Shown in pieces: positions 33,985-41,703 of a stretch of 64,000 nt of DNA (the first letter of the stretch is position 1; each line of letters opens with the position of its first letter). The notes under the pieces were generated by a model. That model was not told the origin of the DNA. It worked only from the letters and a program-made list of their open reading frames with translations, and did not search any database. The stretch is from positions 124,001 through 188,000 of the forward strand of contig SZPC01000001.1 of the NCBI GenBank assembly GCA_030263475.1. The letters are read 5' to 3'. This DNA comes from OLB4 sp002050165. GTDB lineage: Bacteria; Bacteroidota; Ignavibacteria; Tepidaquicellales; Tepidaquicellaceae. The translations under genes were made by a program, and so were the position numbers.

Positions 33985-35103
33985 ATGAAGTTATTAGATT
34001 ACTACATTCTTAAAAATTTTATTCAGAATTTTCTTTTTGGAATGTTCTCTTTTATTATAATTTTTATCCTCGTTGATGTATTTGAAAACCTGGATAAATT
34101 CGTTGATGCTAACCTCAGCATTTTTAAAGTAGCCGAGTATTATTTTTATTTTATTCCTGAGATTATTAAACTGATTACACCTATCGGTATGCTGCTGGCT
34201 TCCCTTTTTACTGTAAGCAGGTTCATAAATTTTTCTGAACTTACAGCGATGCAATCTGCAGGGATGGGGCTTTACAGATATATGCTCCCGATTCTGATTT
34301 TTGCAGCTTTTGTAACAGGTTTTTCGACCTACTTTGACGGATACATTGTTCCGGAATCAAATAAAAAGAAATTTGAATTTGAGAGAACACTACTTGGGAA
34401 AAATGTAATCATGCAAAGTTATTCGAACTTATTCTATCAGGAAGATAAAAACATCATTATTGGAATACAGCAATATTTAACATTAAATAAATCTGCTAAT
34501 AATATTACAATTAATATATTTAATGCTGATGACCTAAATGTATTAATTGATAGATACGATATTGAAACTATGAACTGGAATCAGGCATTAAATTCCTGGG
34601 ACATGTACAATATTCACATACGGCACTTCCCTGCTGATTCAACTTCACATTATTCATACGAATTTATACCTTTCGCCAACATTAGCCGGTTAAGTGAAAT
34701 TTCACATTTAAAATTGACGCCGGATTTAATTAGGAAGCGACAGTTAAAACCGGATGAAATGGGATTAAGTGAACATCGTCAGTTCATAGACAATCTAAGG
34801 AGCACAGGTTTAGAGACCTCAAGAGCAGAAGTTGACTATTACTCAAGAATTAGTTTTCCGTTTGCCAGTATAGTTACAGTATTATTTGGAGTTTCATTAT
34901 CAAATAACAGGCGCAAAGGTGGCGCAGCAATGCAGTTTGGCATTTCGATTCTGATAAGTTTCATTTACTTAGGATTTGTGAAAATCTCTAAAGTGTTTGG
35001 TTACAATGGAGACTTAAATCCTCTTTTAACCGCATGGCTGGCAAATTTCATATTTCTCTCTATCTCAGTTATAAATTTTTATAGAATCCAAAAATTCAGT
35101 TAA
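33985..35103 (+). CDS. LptF/LptG-family lipopolysaccharide export permease
   Basis: The 372-residue protein has six membrane segments, three at each end, around a periplasmic beta-jellyroll (about 130-260). The N-terminus MKLLDYYILKNFIQNFLFGM and the segment ITPIGMLLASLFTVSRFINFSELTAMQSAGMG (in part) are typical of LptF/LptG, and VPESN follows. These permeases extract LPS from the inner membrane with LptB. LptF or LptG cannot be chosen safely. The start at 33985 is preferred over TTG 33970. The 3' end overlaps the convergent DUF3467 gene by 8 nt. Confidence 0.88.
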   Translation: MKLLDYYILKNFIQNFLFGMFSFIIIFILVDVFENLDKFVDANLSIFKVAEYYFYFIPEIIKLITPIGMLLASLFTVSRFINFSELTAMQSAGMGLYRYMLPILIFAAFVTGFSTYFDGYIVPESNKKKFEFERTLLGKNVIMQSYSNLFYQEDKNIIIGIQQYLTLNKSANNITINIFNADDLNVLIDRYDIETMNWNQALNSWDMYNIHIRHFPADSTSHYSYEFIPFANISRLSEISHLKLTPDLIRKRQLKPDEMGLSEHRQFIDNLRSTGLETSRAEVDYYSRISFPFASIVTVLFGVSLSNNRRKGGAAMQFGISILISFIYLGFVKISKVFGYNGDLNPLLTAWLANFIFLSISVINFYRIQKFS

Positions 35104-35443
35104 CTTTTTCATCTTCAATTTTTGGTGGTGGTTGAAATCCAAATCCCTGTGCATTTAAATTATCATGCAGGTTAATTTGTCCGAATTGGTTTTCATACTT
35201 TTCCAGGTTGTCTTTCAGCGCTCTCAGTAGCATCTTAGCGTGTTGCGGAGTCATAATGATCCTTGCATTTACTTTAGCCTTTGGCACGCCCGGAAGAACC
35301 CTCGTGAAATCGATTATAAACTCTGCAGGTGAATGTGAAATTATCGCAAGGTTAGAATAAATCCCTTCTGCCTCTTTTTCTCCTAATTCGATATTAATTT
35401 GTTGTCCCTGAGTATGCGGTTGTTCGCTTTTTTTATTGCTCAT
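35096..35443 (-). CDS. DUF3467 family protein
   Basis: The 115-residue protein matches DUF3467: INIELGEKEAEGIYSNLAII, then HSPAEFIIDFTRVLPGVPKAKV and RIIMTPQHAKMLLRALKDNL, ending in a Pro-rich tail. The family is widespread in Bacteroidota and others, with no known reaction. Start 35443 is preferred because the family region begins soon after; the in-frame ATG at 35485 adds 14 residues of poor similarity. The last 8 nt overlap the LptG-like gene tail to tail. Confidence 0.8.
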   Translation of the reverse strand: MSNKKSEQPHTQGQQINIELGEKEAEGIYSNLAIISHSPAEFIIDFTRVLPGVPKAKVNARIIMTPQHAKMLLRALKDNLEKYENQFGQINLHDNLNAQGFGFQPPPKIEDEKVN

Positions 35444-35540
35444 ATAAATTAATTTTTTGCTAATATATTTAAACGAAGTTCTCATAAAAATGTAAATTGA
35501 AATAGCTTTGATTTATATTTAGTTTAGCTAAAAAAAATAT

Positions 35541-36476
35541 ATGAGTTTACTTGTAATCGGTTCAATCGCTCTCGATACACTCGAAACCCCTTTTGGAAAA
35601 GTTGAATATGCTGTTGGCGGATCCGGTACCTTCATTTCAACTTCTGCAAGCTATTTTTATGACGATATTAAGCTTATCGGTATTGTAGGTACTGATTTTC
35701 CAAATGAGGAATTGGAATTTCTAAAATCCCGTAACATTGATATTTCCGGAGTACTTAAACATCCTGAGAAAAAGACTTTTCATTGGCACGGCAAGTATAA
35801 CTATGACCTCAATACGAGAGATTCAATAGTAACCGAGCTCAACGCATTTGAAGATTTCAATCCAGAGATCCCTGCATCTTTCAGAGATAGCCCGTATATA
35901 TGTTTGGGAAATGTAGACCCTGAAATACAACTGAAGGTGATTAACCAGCTTACTAATCCCAAAATAATAATGATGGATACTATGAATTTTTGGATTGAAA
36001 TGAAAAAGAATAAGTTGTTTGAAACCATGAAGCACGTTAACATAATCAGCATAAACGATAGCGAGGCGAGAGAACTTACAGGTGAATACAATCTCGTTAG
36101 CGCCGCAAAGCGAATGAAAGAATTAGGACCTGAGATTATTGTAATAAAGAAAGGTGAACACGGAGCGCTTTTGTTCAACGGCAACAACGTCTTTGCAGCT
36201 CCCGCATTACCACTTGAAAATGTTTTCGACCCGACTGGTGCTGGTGATTCATTTGCGGGCGGATTTATGGGTTGGATCGCTGGAACAGATGATACAAGTC
36301 TGGATAACCTTAAGTTGGCTATGATTTACGGTAGCGCAATTGCATCTATTTCAGTTGAAAAGTTTTCACTGGAAGGGCTAAGAGAGCTGAGCAATTCCAG
36401 TATTGAAGAAAGATTAAATTCCTTTAAAAACCTTACTCAGTTTGATTTTCCGGTAAACGGTAAATCAAATAATTAA
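35541..36476 (+). CDS. PfkB-family carbohydrate/nucleoside kinase
   Basis: The 311-residue protein is a ribokinase-fold kinase. It has the PfkB signature 1 region GGSGTFISTSASYF with GIVGTDFP, and signature 2 DPTGAGDSFAGGF (230-242) with the catalytic base D236 and the anion-hole Gly-Ala-Gly. The substrate (sugar, adenosine or other) is not identifiable. It is followed 33 nt later by recO on the same strand. Confidence 0.88.
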   Translation: MSLLVIGSIALDTLETPFGKVEYAVGGSGTFISTSASYFYDDIKLIGIVGTDFPNEELEFLKSRNIDISGVLKHPEKKTFHWHGKYNYDLNTRDSIVTELNAFEDFNPEIPASFRDSPYICLGNVDPEIQLKVINQLTNPKIIMMDTMNFWIEMKKNKLFETMKHVNIISINDSEARELTGEYNLVSAAKRMKELGPEIIVIKKGEHGALLFNGNNVFAAPALPLENVFDPTGAGDSFAGGFMGWIAGTDDTSLDNLKLAMIYGSAIASISVEKFSLEGLRELSNSSIEERLNSFKNLTQFDFPVNGKSNN

Positions 36477-36509
36477 AAAGAAAACGTAACAGCAATCGGG
36501 TTATTCCGT

Positions 36510-37205
36510 ATGAATATTATAAAGTCTGATGCTTTTGTGATTAAAAGTTTAAAGTATAGAGATACAAGTAAAATCGTTACATTGTTTTCCTCCGAATTCG
36601 GAAAATTTAACGCTTTGGTTAAAGGTGCGAGAAATATTAAATCGAATTTTAGAGGTTCACTTGATAGCATTTCACTTGTAAGTATTATACTCAACAAAAA
36701 AGAACAGCGGGAATTACAGGTGATCCGGAATTCTGAAGTATCAAATCCATATTGGAACATTAAATCAAATTTTAATAAGTTATCGCTCGCCTACGAGTTG
36801 GTTTCACTAGTTCACTCCGGAATTCATTTCTATGACAAAAATCTCGCAACTTTTACTCTTATGAAAAATATATTTGACCATCTCGATAGCGAAAAAGAGT
36901 GCAATTTAAATGTGGTTAAGTTATTTTTTAAATTAGGATTTTTAAAAGCTCTTGGGTTCCAGATTACGGATACTGCGAATGTTAATGAAACTTTTTTAAA
37001 CAAAATAGAATTTAAATTAAACAGAGTTCAGCTGGATATTGTCAATAAATTACAACATTCACAATTTGATTTGTCAAACGAAATGGAATTAGCAGATGCT
37101 CACTTAAAAGTTATTAATGACTACCTTGATATTATTCTTGATGAACTTAGCTTAAATAAATCAAACAGGAGAACAAAATTAATTCTGGACAGTATGGCAA
37201 ACTAA
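36510..37205 (+). CDS. recO: DNA repair protein RecO
   Basis: The 231-residue protein has the RecO N-terminal OB fold (IKSDAFVIKSLKYRDTSKIV, then LFSSEFGKFNALVKGAR) and a helical C-terminal part. RecO loads RecA onto gapped DNA with RecR. The zinc Cys residues found in the C-terminal part of some RecO proteins are absent, as in many Gram-negative versions. Confidence 0.88.
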   Translation: MNIIKSDAFVIKSLKYRDTSKIVTLFSSEFGKFNALVKGARNIKSNFRGSLDSISLVSIILNKKEQRELQVIRNSEVSNPYWNIKSNFNKLSLAYELVSLVHSGIHFYDKNLATFTLMKNIFDHLDSEKECNLNVVKLFFKLGFLKALGFQITDTANVNETFLNKIEFKLNRVQLDIVNKLQHSQFDLSNEMELADAHLKVINDYLDIILDELSLNKSNRRTKLILDSMAN

Positions 37206-37246
37206 TACTAATTTTATAAGTAAGCCATATAAAGGAGAAACATAAA

Positions 37247-38758
37247 ATGAAGAAAAAAACCGTTATAGCATCAGCATTATTCTCGTTGTTCATCCTGGCA
37301 TTTGCAGCAATTATTGTTGCAAGTTTTTCAGGAAGCAATTTAATTGTTGCTGATTCAAAAATTGATTTCAACACTACCCCACCCATTCCTAACCCCAATC
37401 CGTCAGTACTGGCATTAAATGAGGCGTTCATGGAAGTTGCTAACAAAGTAACTCCAACTATAGTATATATTGAGGTAACAAATGGCGACCAGGGTAAAAA
37501 AAAGCAAAGCCCGGACGGACAGAATCCATTTGAATTCTTTTTCGGACCGGATTTTGATTTCGGCGAACAAATGCCAATGAGAGGTTCAGGCTCTGGGGTT
37601 ATAATTTCAAGCGACGGGTATATAATCACCAATAATCACGTCGTTGAAAATGCTTCTGATGCAGGAATCAAGGTGACATTAACCGACAAACGTGAATTTC
37701 ATGCAAAGTTAGTCGGAACTGATCCTACAACAGATATTGCAGTAATAAAAATTGATGCAACTGATCTACCGGTCGCATCCGTAGGTAATTCAGATAATGT
37801 GCATGTCGGGCAATGGGTAATTGCAATTGGTAATCCGTTAGGACTTAATTATACTGTAACAACGGGTATTGTATCAGCACTTGGCAGGAACCTTCCGGTC
37901 AATGATAATAGGTATGCTATTGCAAATTTCATCCAAACTGATGCAGCAATAAATCCCGGTAATAGCGGCGGCGCATTAGTTGACGTTTACGGCTCTGTAA
38001 TAGGAATAAATTCTGCAATTAAATCCAATACTGGATATTTCACCGGTTATGGTTTTGCAATTCCAATGAACATTGCAAAATCAGTTGCCTCTGATTTAAT
38101 CGCGACTGGTAAAGTTTCACGTGGCTATATTGGAATTTCTATAAAAGATGTTGATGGCAAAGAAGCCCGTGGTTTAGGTCTTGAAAGAACCCGCGGTGTA
38201 TTAATTCAGGAGGTTCAGGAAAACGGAGCCGGTTATGAAGCAGGGTTAAAAACTGGTGATGTAATACTCAAAGTCGATGGAAATGAAGTTAACGCTTCAA
38301 ATCAACTTCAAACAATTATCAGCCAAAAGAGTCCCGGTGATAAAGTAGAACTGGAAGTATTCAGAAACGGGAGCACAATGAACTTTAACGTAACTTTGAA
38401 ACCAAGAGCTGATGTCGAGGAAAGATTGATTTCTGAAAATCAACCCCGCAATCAGGATACAGAACTGAATTCTAAAAGTATTGAATCTATTGGTCTGGAA
38501 GTTTCCGATATGACAGGTTCGATGCGTAAATCTTTCGATATTTCAAATGGTATTCTTGTCAAAGATGTTAAGAATTTTTCCGAATCATTTGAGCGAGGTT
38601 TGAGGCCCGGAATGGTAATCCTCGAAGCAGAAAAGGAAAAATTAGATAATGTTGAAGATTTCATGTCAGTTATTAACTCAAAGAATAAAGGTGATGTTAT
38701 AATCTTAAAAGTGATGGATTCCAATAAAAATATCAGAATTGTTGCTGTTGAGATTTAA
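37247..38758 (+). CDS. Do/HtrA-family periplasmic serine protease
   Basis: The 503-residue protease has an N-terminal membrane/signal segment (about 6-26), a trypsin-like domain with the full triad (TNNHVV H131, TTDIAVIKID D163, NPGNSGGA S240), and two PDZ domains (about 285-375 and 405-500). HtrA/DegP proteins degrade or hold misfolded envelope proteins. An AAGGAG at 37232-37237 supports the start. A strong terminator follows at 38767-38790. Confidence 0.95.
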   Translation: MKKKTVIASALFSLFILAFAAIIVASFSGSNLIVADSKIDFNTTPPIPNPNPSVLALNEAFMEVANKVTPTIVYIEVTNGDQGKKKQSPDGQNPFEFFFGPDFDFGEQMPMRGSGSGVIISSDGYIITNNHVVENASDAGIKVTLTDKREFHAKLVGTDPTTDIAVIKIDATDLPVASVGNSDNVHVGQWVIAIGNPLGLNYTVTTGIVSALGRNLPVNDNRYAIANFIQTDAAINPGNSGGALVDVYGSVIGINSAIKSNTGYFTGYGFAIPMNIAKSVASDLIATGKVSRGYIGISIKDVDGKEARGLGLERTRGVLIQEVQENGAGYEAGLKTGDVILKVDGNEVNASNQLQTIISQKSPGDKVELEVFRNGSTMNFNVTLKPRADVEERLISENQPRNQDTELNSKSIESIGLEVSDMTGSMRKSFDISNGILVKDVKNFSESFERGLRPGMVILEAEKEKLDNVEDFMSVINSKNKGDVIILKVMDSNKNIRIVAVEI

Positions 38759-38766
38759 TTAATATT

Positions 38767-38790
38767 CCCCGTCCGCAATTACGGGCGGGG
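38767..38790 (+). terminator. GC-rich terminator hairpin after HtrA
   Basis: CCCCGTCCG (38767-38775) pairs with CGGGCGGGG (38782-38790) through nine pairs including one G-T, around a 6-nt loop. Only a weak pyrimidine run follows, so termination may be partial. Confidence 0.7.
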
Positions 38791-38852
38791 TACTTCTTCA
38801 CTTGCAATTATTTAATATTTATTTTATTTTAATGTAATCGTAGTCTGAAAAA

Positions 38853-39245
38853 ATGAAATTAGTTACCAATATATTAACTCTTGTTGTAGTGTTCATCGCC
38901 TTCGGCACTATCAAAAGTAATGCCGGGGACAATGAACATTTCGACAATGGATTCGGTGCAGCTTCAACTTCATTAAATACTGATGATTACAAGTTGTTTC
39001 AGAATTATCCGAATCCCTTCAATCCTGTAACCAGAATAAGTTATAAAATTAACAAAGAAGCCTTTGTTACTTTAAAGGTCTTTAATCTGGTTGGACAGGA
39101 ACTCTACACTTTAGTAAGTGAAAATCAAAAACCGGGGACTTACAACGTTCATTTCAATGGAGCGGAGCTAACTACCGGAATTTACCTTTACAAGTTGCAG
39201 GTAAACGATTTCACTTCCGTTAAAAGAATGACTCTCATTAAGTAA
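38853..39245 (+). CDS. minimal type IX sorting-domain protein
   Basis: The 130-residue protein is a signal peptide (1 to about 24), a linker of about 20 residues, and a complete Por-type sorting domain (about 50-130): FQNYPNPFNPVTRISYKI, VFNLVGQELYTLV, GIYLYKLQV and a final KRMTLIK. The domain normally sits at the end of a large cargo and is cleaved by PorU on export. Here there is no passenger. It may be a remnant, a competitor, or a small surface peptide. Confidence 0.8.
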   Translation: MKLVTNILTLVVVFIAFGTIKSNAGDNEHFDNGFGAASTSLNTDDYKLFQNYPNPFNPVTRISYKINKEAFVTLKVFNLVGQELYTLVSENQKPGTYNVHFNGAELTTGIYLYKLQVNDFTSVKRMTLIK

Positions 39246-39279
39246 TTTCTGAGAGTTACCAATTAAAATTAAAACTTTA

Positions 39280-40179
39280 ATGATTTTGAAAAGAATTTTT
39301 TCAATGTTGTTAGTCCTGTTTTTCACAGGTAGTTCAGTATTTGCACAAAACAAAATTTTCGATAACTTCTCGCAGAAGGAATTACCGGGATGGATTTGGG
39401 GAAATATTGATATGACATACTCCCACAATTATGACAATGTAGAGAATGGTTTCGCGGATATAATTGCCGATCGTGAAATTTCTCCTGGTCAGTTCATCGG
39501 AAAAATCACCAAAGTAGAACCGATGTTATTTACTGCCGGTAACTTCCTAAACCTAATGCTACTAGGTGTGGATAACGATGTCAATTTTGTTGTATCTATT
39601 ATTTATGATTTAGATATGAATAACAGATATGATGAAAACTCTGATGTTATGCTCGTATCAAATCCGATTTCATTAAATTTTCACGACTGGAAGGAAGTTA
39701 AAGTAAAGCTTGACGAAGAAAATTTTCATCTAGTTACAAAGGTTAAGGAAGATTTTTCAATAACCGAAACTGAAGCTTTTGCCTTAAACATTGATTTTAT
39801 TGCTGATGACGATTTCAAATCCGGGATATTTCAGTCCGGCATTGCTTTAGTTTCAGAAATCCAAAACAAAGAAACTTTTGAAGATACCGGTTTGCGGTCA
39901 AATGTAACATCTGAAGAGTCAGTTTTCAAAGCTAAGAATTATCCGAATCCATTTAATCCTAGTACCACTATTACATACTTTTTACCCGAAGCGACTGATG
40001 TTACTTTAACTGTATATGACAGACTTGGACGTGAGGTTTCTGTTCTTGTAAGTGGTAATCAAAGCGAGGGTACTCATTCGGTAGAGTTCAATGCTGAATC
40101 ATTACCTAGTGGGATTTACTTTTACCGTATAAAAACTCCCCTGCATACAGAGGTAATGAAAATGATGCTTGCTAAATAA
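39280..40179 (+). CDS. type IX secreted cargo protein
   Basis: The 299-residue protein has a signal peptide (ends SVFAQ), a passenger of about 190 residues of unknown type rich in Asp and aromatic residues, and a C-terminal sorting domain (about 215-299) with KNYPNPFNPSTTITYFLPE, VYDRLGREVSVLV and SGIYFYRI. It should cross the outer membrane by the type IX system. It begins 34 nt after the minimal sorting-domain gene, and the two may be cotranscribed. A terminator follows. Confidence 0.82.
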   Translation: MILKRIFSMLLVLFFTGSSVFAQNKIFDNFSQKELPGWIWGNIDMTYSHNYDNVENGFADIIADREISPGQFIGKITKVEPMLFTAGNFLNLMLLGVDNDVNFVVSIIYDLDMNNRYDENSDVMLVSNPISLNFHDWKEVKVKLDEENFHLVTKVKEDFSITETEAFALNIDFIADDDFKSGIFQSGIALVSEIQNKETFEDTGLRSNVTSEESVFKAKNYPNPFNPSTTITYFLPEATDVTLTVYDRLGREVSVLVSGNQSEGTHSVEFNAESLPSGIYFYRIKTPLHTEVMKMMLAK

Positions 40180-40202
40180 TCTACAATCAATCACGTTTAC
40201 CT

Positions 40203-40236
40203 GAAGCCGGATGTTTTTCCGGCTTCTTACTTTATT
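40203..40236 (+). terminator. Rho-independent terminator after the cargo gene
   Basis: GAAGCCGG (40203-40210) and CCGGCTTC (40219-40226) form a perfect 8-bp stem with a T-rich loop, followed by TTACTTTATT. It ends the + strand pair and lies against the 3' end of the convergent thioesterase gene. Confidence 0.85.
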
Positions 40237-40678
40237 GGCGGATTTCCAAATTATCCCCTTCAAATTCCTTTATTTGCTTTATAGCAAGTTCGGGTAAATT
40301 TTCAGGAATGTCATCATAATTTATGTTTACCAATATCCCCTTTCCGTTGCAAATAAGTTTATCGCGGACAATAATTATGTTTTCAAAACAAAAGCTTGAG
40401 TTTTTAATCCAGGAAATTCGTGTAAAAATCTCAAGCTCTTCGTCCAGATATGAAGGTGAAAAATAGTCTATTGAATTGTGAACCACAACAATTTTTGTAC
40501 CGTCTGTAAAAAAACCGCTCGAGGTTAATGTTGAGTTTAAATTGCGCCTGTATTCAATCCGGCCATCTTCAAAATATCTAAGATAGTTTGAATTGTGGAC
40601 GATACCTTGATAATCCACTTCATAAGTTCTCACCCTACGTTTGATCGAGTGTTTAAATTTTGATATATCCATCTTCAA
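40232..40678 (-). CDS. 4HBT-type acyl-CoA thioesterase
   Basis: The 148-residue protein resembles the 4-hydroxybenzoyl-CoA thioesterase (hotdog) family: VRTYEVDYQGIVHNSNYLRYFEDGRIEYRR (in part), with Asp in the VDYQG position as expected for the catalytic acid, then IDYFSPSYLDEELEIFTRI. Members hydrolyse small or aromatic acyl-CoA esters. The substrate is unknown. ATGs at 40678 and 40672 are both possible. Confidence 0.83.
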   Translation of the reverse strand: MKMDISKFKHSIKRRVRTYEVDYQGIVHNSNYLRYFEDGRIEYRRNLNSTLTSSGFFTDGTKIVVVHNSIDYFSPSYLDEELEIFTRISWIKNSSFCFENIIIVRDKLICNGKGILVNINYDDIPENLPELAIKQIKEFEGDNLEIRQ

Positions 40679-40770
40679 AGATACTTTCGTTAAATTCCTT
40701 ATTCAATTAAAATGGAAATATTACTTCATTCATAAAAAATTTAAAACAAATTATATTTAAAAAAATAATT

Positions 40771-41703
40771 TTGTTGGATAAGAAAATTAATAAAAAGGTT
40801 GGGATAATTGGCTTCCCGATGGATCTTGGAGCTGACAGACGTGGCGTTGATATGGGACCGTCTGCTATCAGGTACGCCAACTTAAAGAAGAAACTTGAGG
40901 CATTAGGTTATGTTGTGGATGATTTCGGTGATATAGCCGTGAACATTCTTGAAACACAAAAGATTAAAAATATAAAGCTGAAATACCTTCCGGAAATTGA
41001 AAGAGCCTCTAAATTACTTTCCGAAAAAGTTACATCCATTCTCGATAGAAAATATTTCCCTCTTGTGTTAGGTGGTGATCATGCTACCGCTATTGGATCA
41101 ATTGCCGGGATTTCTTCTTATTGCAAGAAAAACAATAAGACACTTGGGGTAGTGTGGATTGATGCTCATGCAGATATGAATACTGAAGAAACTACCCCAT
41201 CAGGAAATATTCATGGTATGCCCCTTGCTATCGCGATGGGATTAGGTTACAAGTCTTTAATAAAAATTAACGGTTTTTCACCTAAGGTTGATATTGAAAA
41301 TATTGCAATGATAGGGATTCGTGATGTTGATAAACTTGAAGCAGAAACAATTAAAAAATTGAATCCGATAATCTATACCATGACTGATATAGATAAGATT
41401 GGGATACATAGAGTCATTTCAAAAGTATTGGGTGATTTTAAAAAGCGGGTTGATTTTATACATATAAGTTTCGATCTTGATGGAATAGATCCTGAGTATG
41501 CGCCCGGAGTTGGTACACCGGTACACGGTGGATTAACTTTCCGGGAGGCTCATTTAATAATGGAAATGATAGCTGAATGTGGTTGCATGAGCTCACTCGA
41601 AATGGTTGAAGTAAATCCCATACTCGATATAAAAAATGAAACTGCAGAACTAACAACTGAACTTATATTATCGGCTCTGGGTAAAAATACTCTTCACAGA
41701 TAA
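40771..41703 (+). CDS. rocF: arginase (agmatinase/arginase family)
   Basis: The 310-residue protein has all Mn-binding motifs of the ureohydrolase family: GGDHATAIGS (H104), DAHADMNT (D131, H133, D135) and SFDLDGIDPEYAPGVGTP with the final two Asp. The SGNIHGMPLA loop (with the residues that read the alpha-amino group) and the full length fit arginase, which makes ornithine and urea, rather than agmatinase. The start is TTG at 40771 or 40774; no ATG is available near the conserved KVGIIGFP. Its 3' end overlaps valS tail to tail by 10 nt. Confidence 0.88.
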   Translation: MLDKKINKKVGIIGFPMDLGADRRGVDMGPSAIRYANLKKKLEALGYVVDDFGDIAVNILETQKIKNIKLKYLPEIERASKLLSEKVTSILDRKYFPLVLGGDHATAIGSIAGISSYCKKNNKTLGVVWIDAHADMNTEETTPSGNIHGMPLAIAMGLGYKSLIKINGFSPKVDIENIAMIGIRDVDKLEAETIKKLNPIIYTMTDIDKIGIHRVISKVLGDFKKRVDFIHISFDLDGIDPEYAPGVGTPVHGGLTFREAHLIMEMIAECGCMSSLEMVEVNPILDIKNETAELTTELILSALGKNTLHR

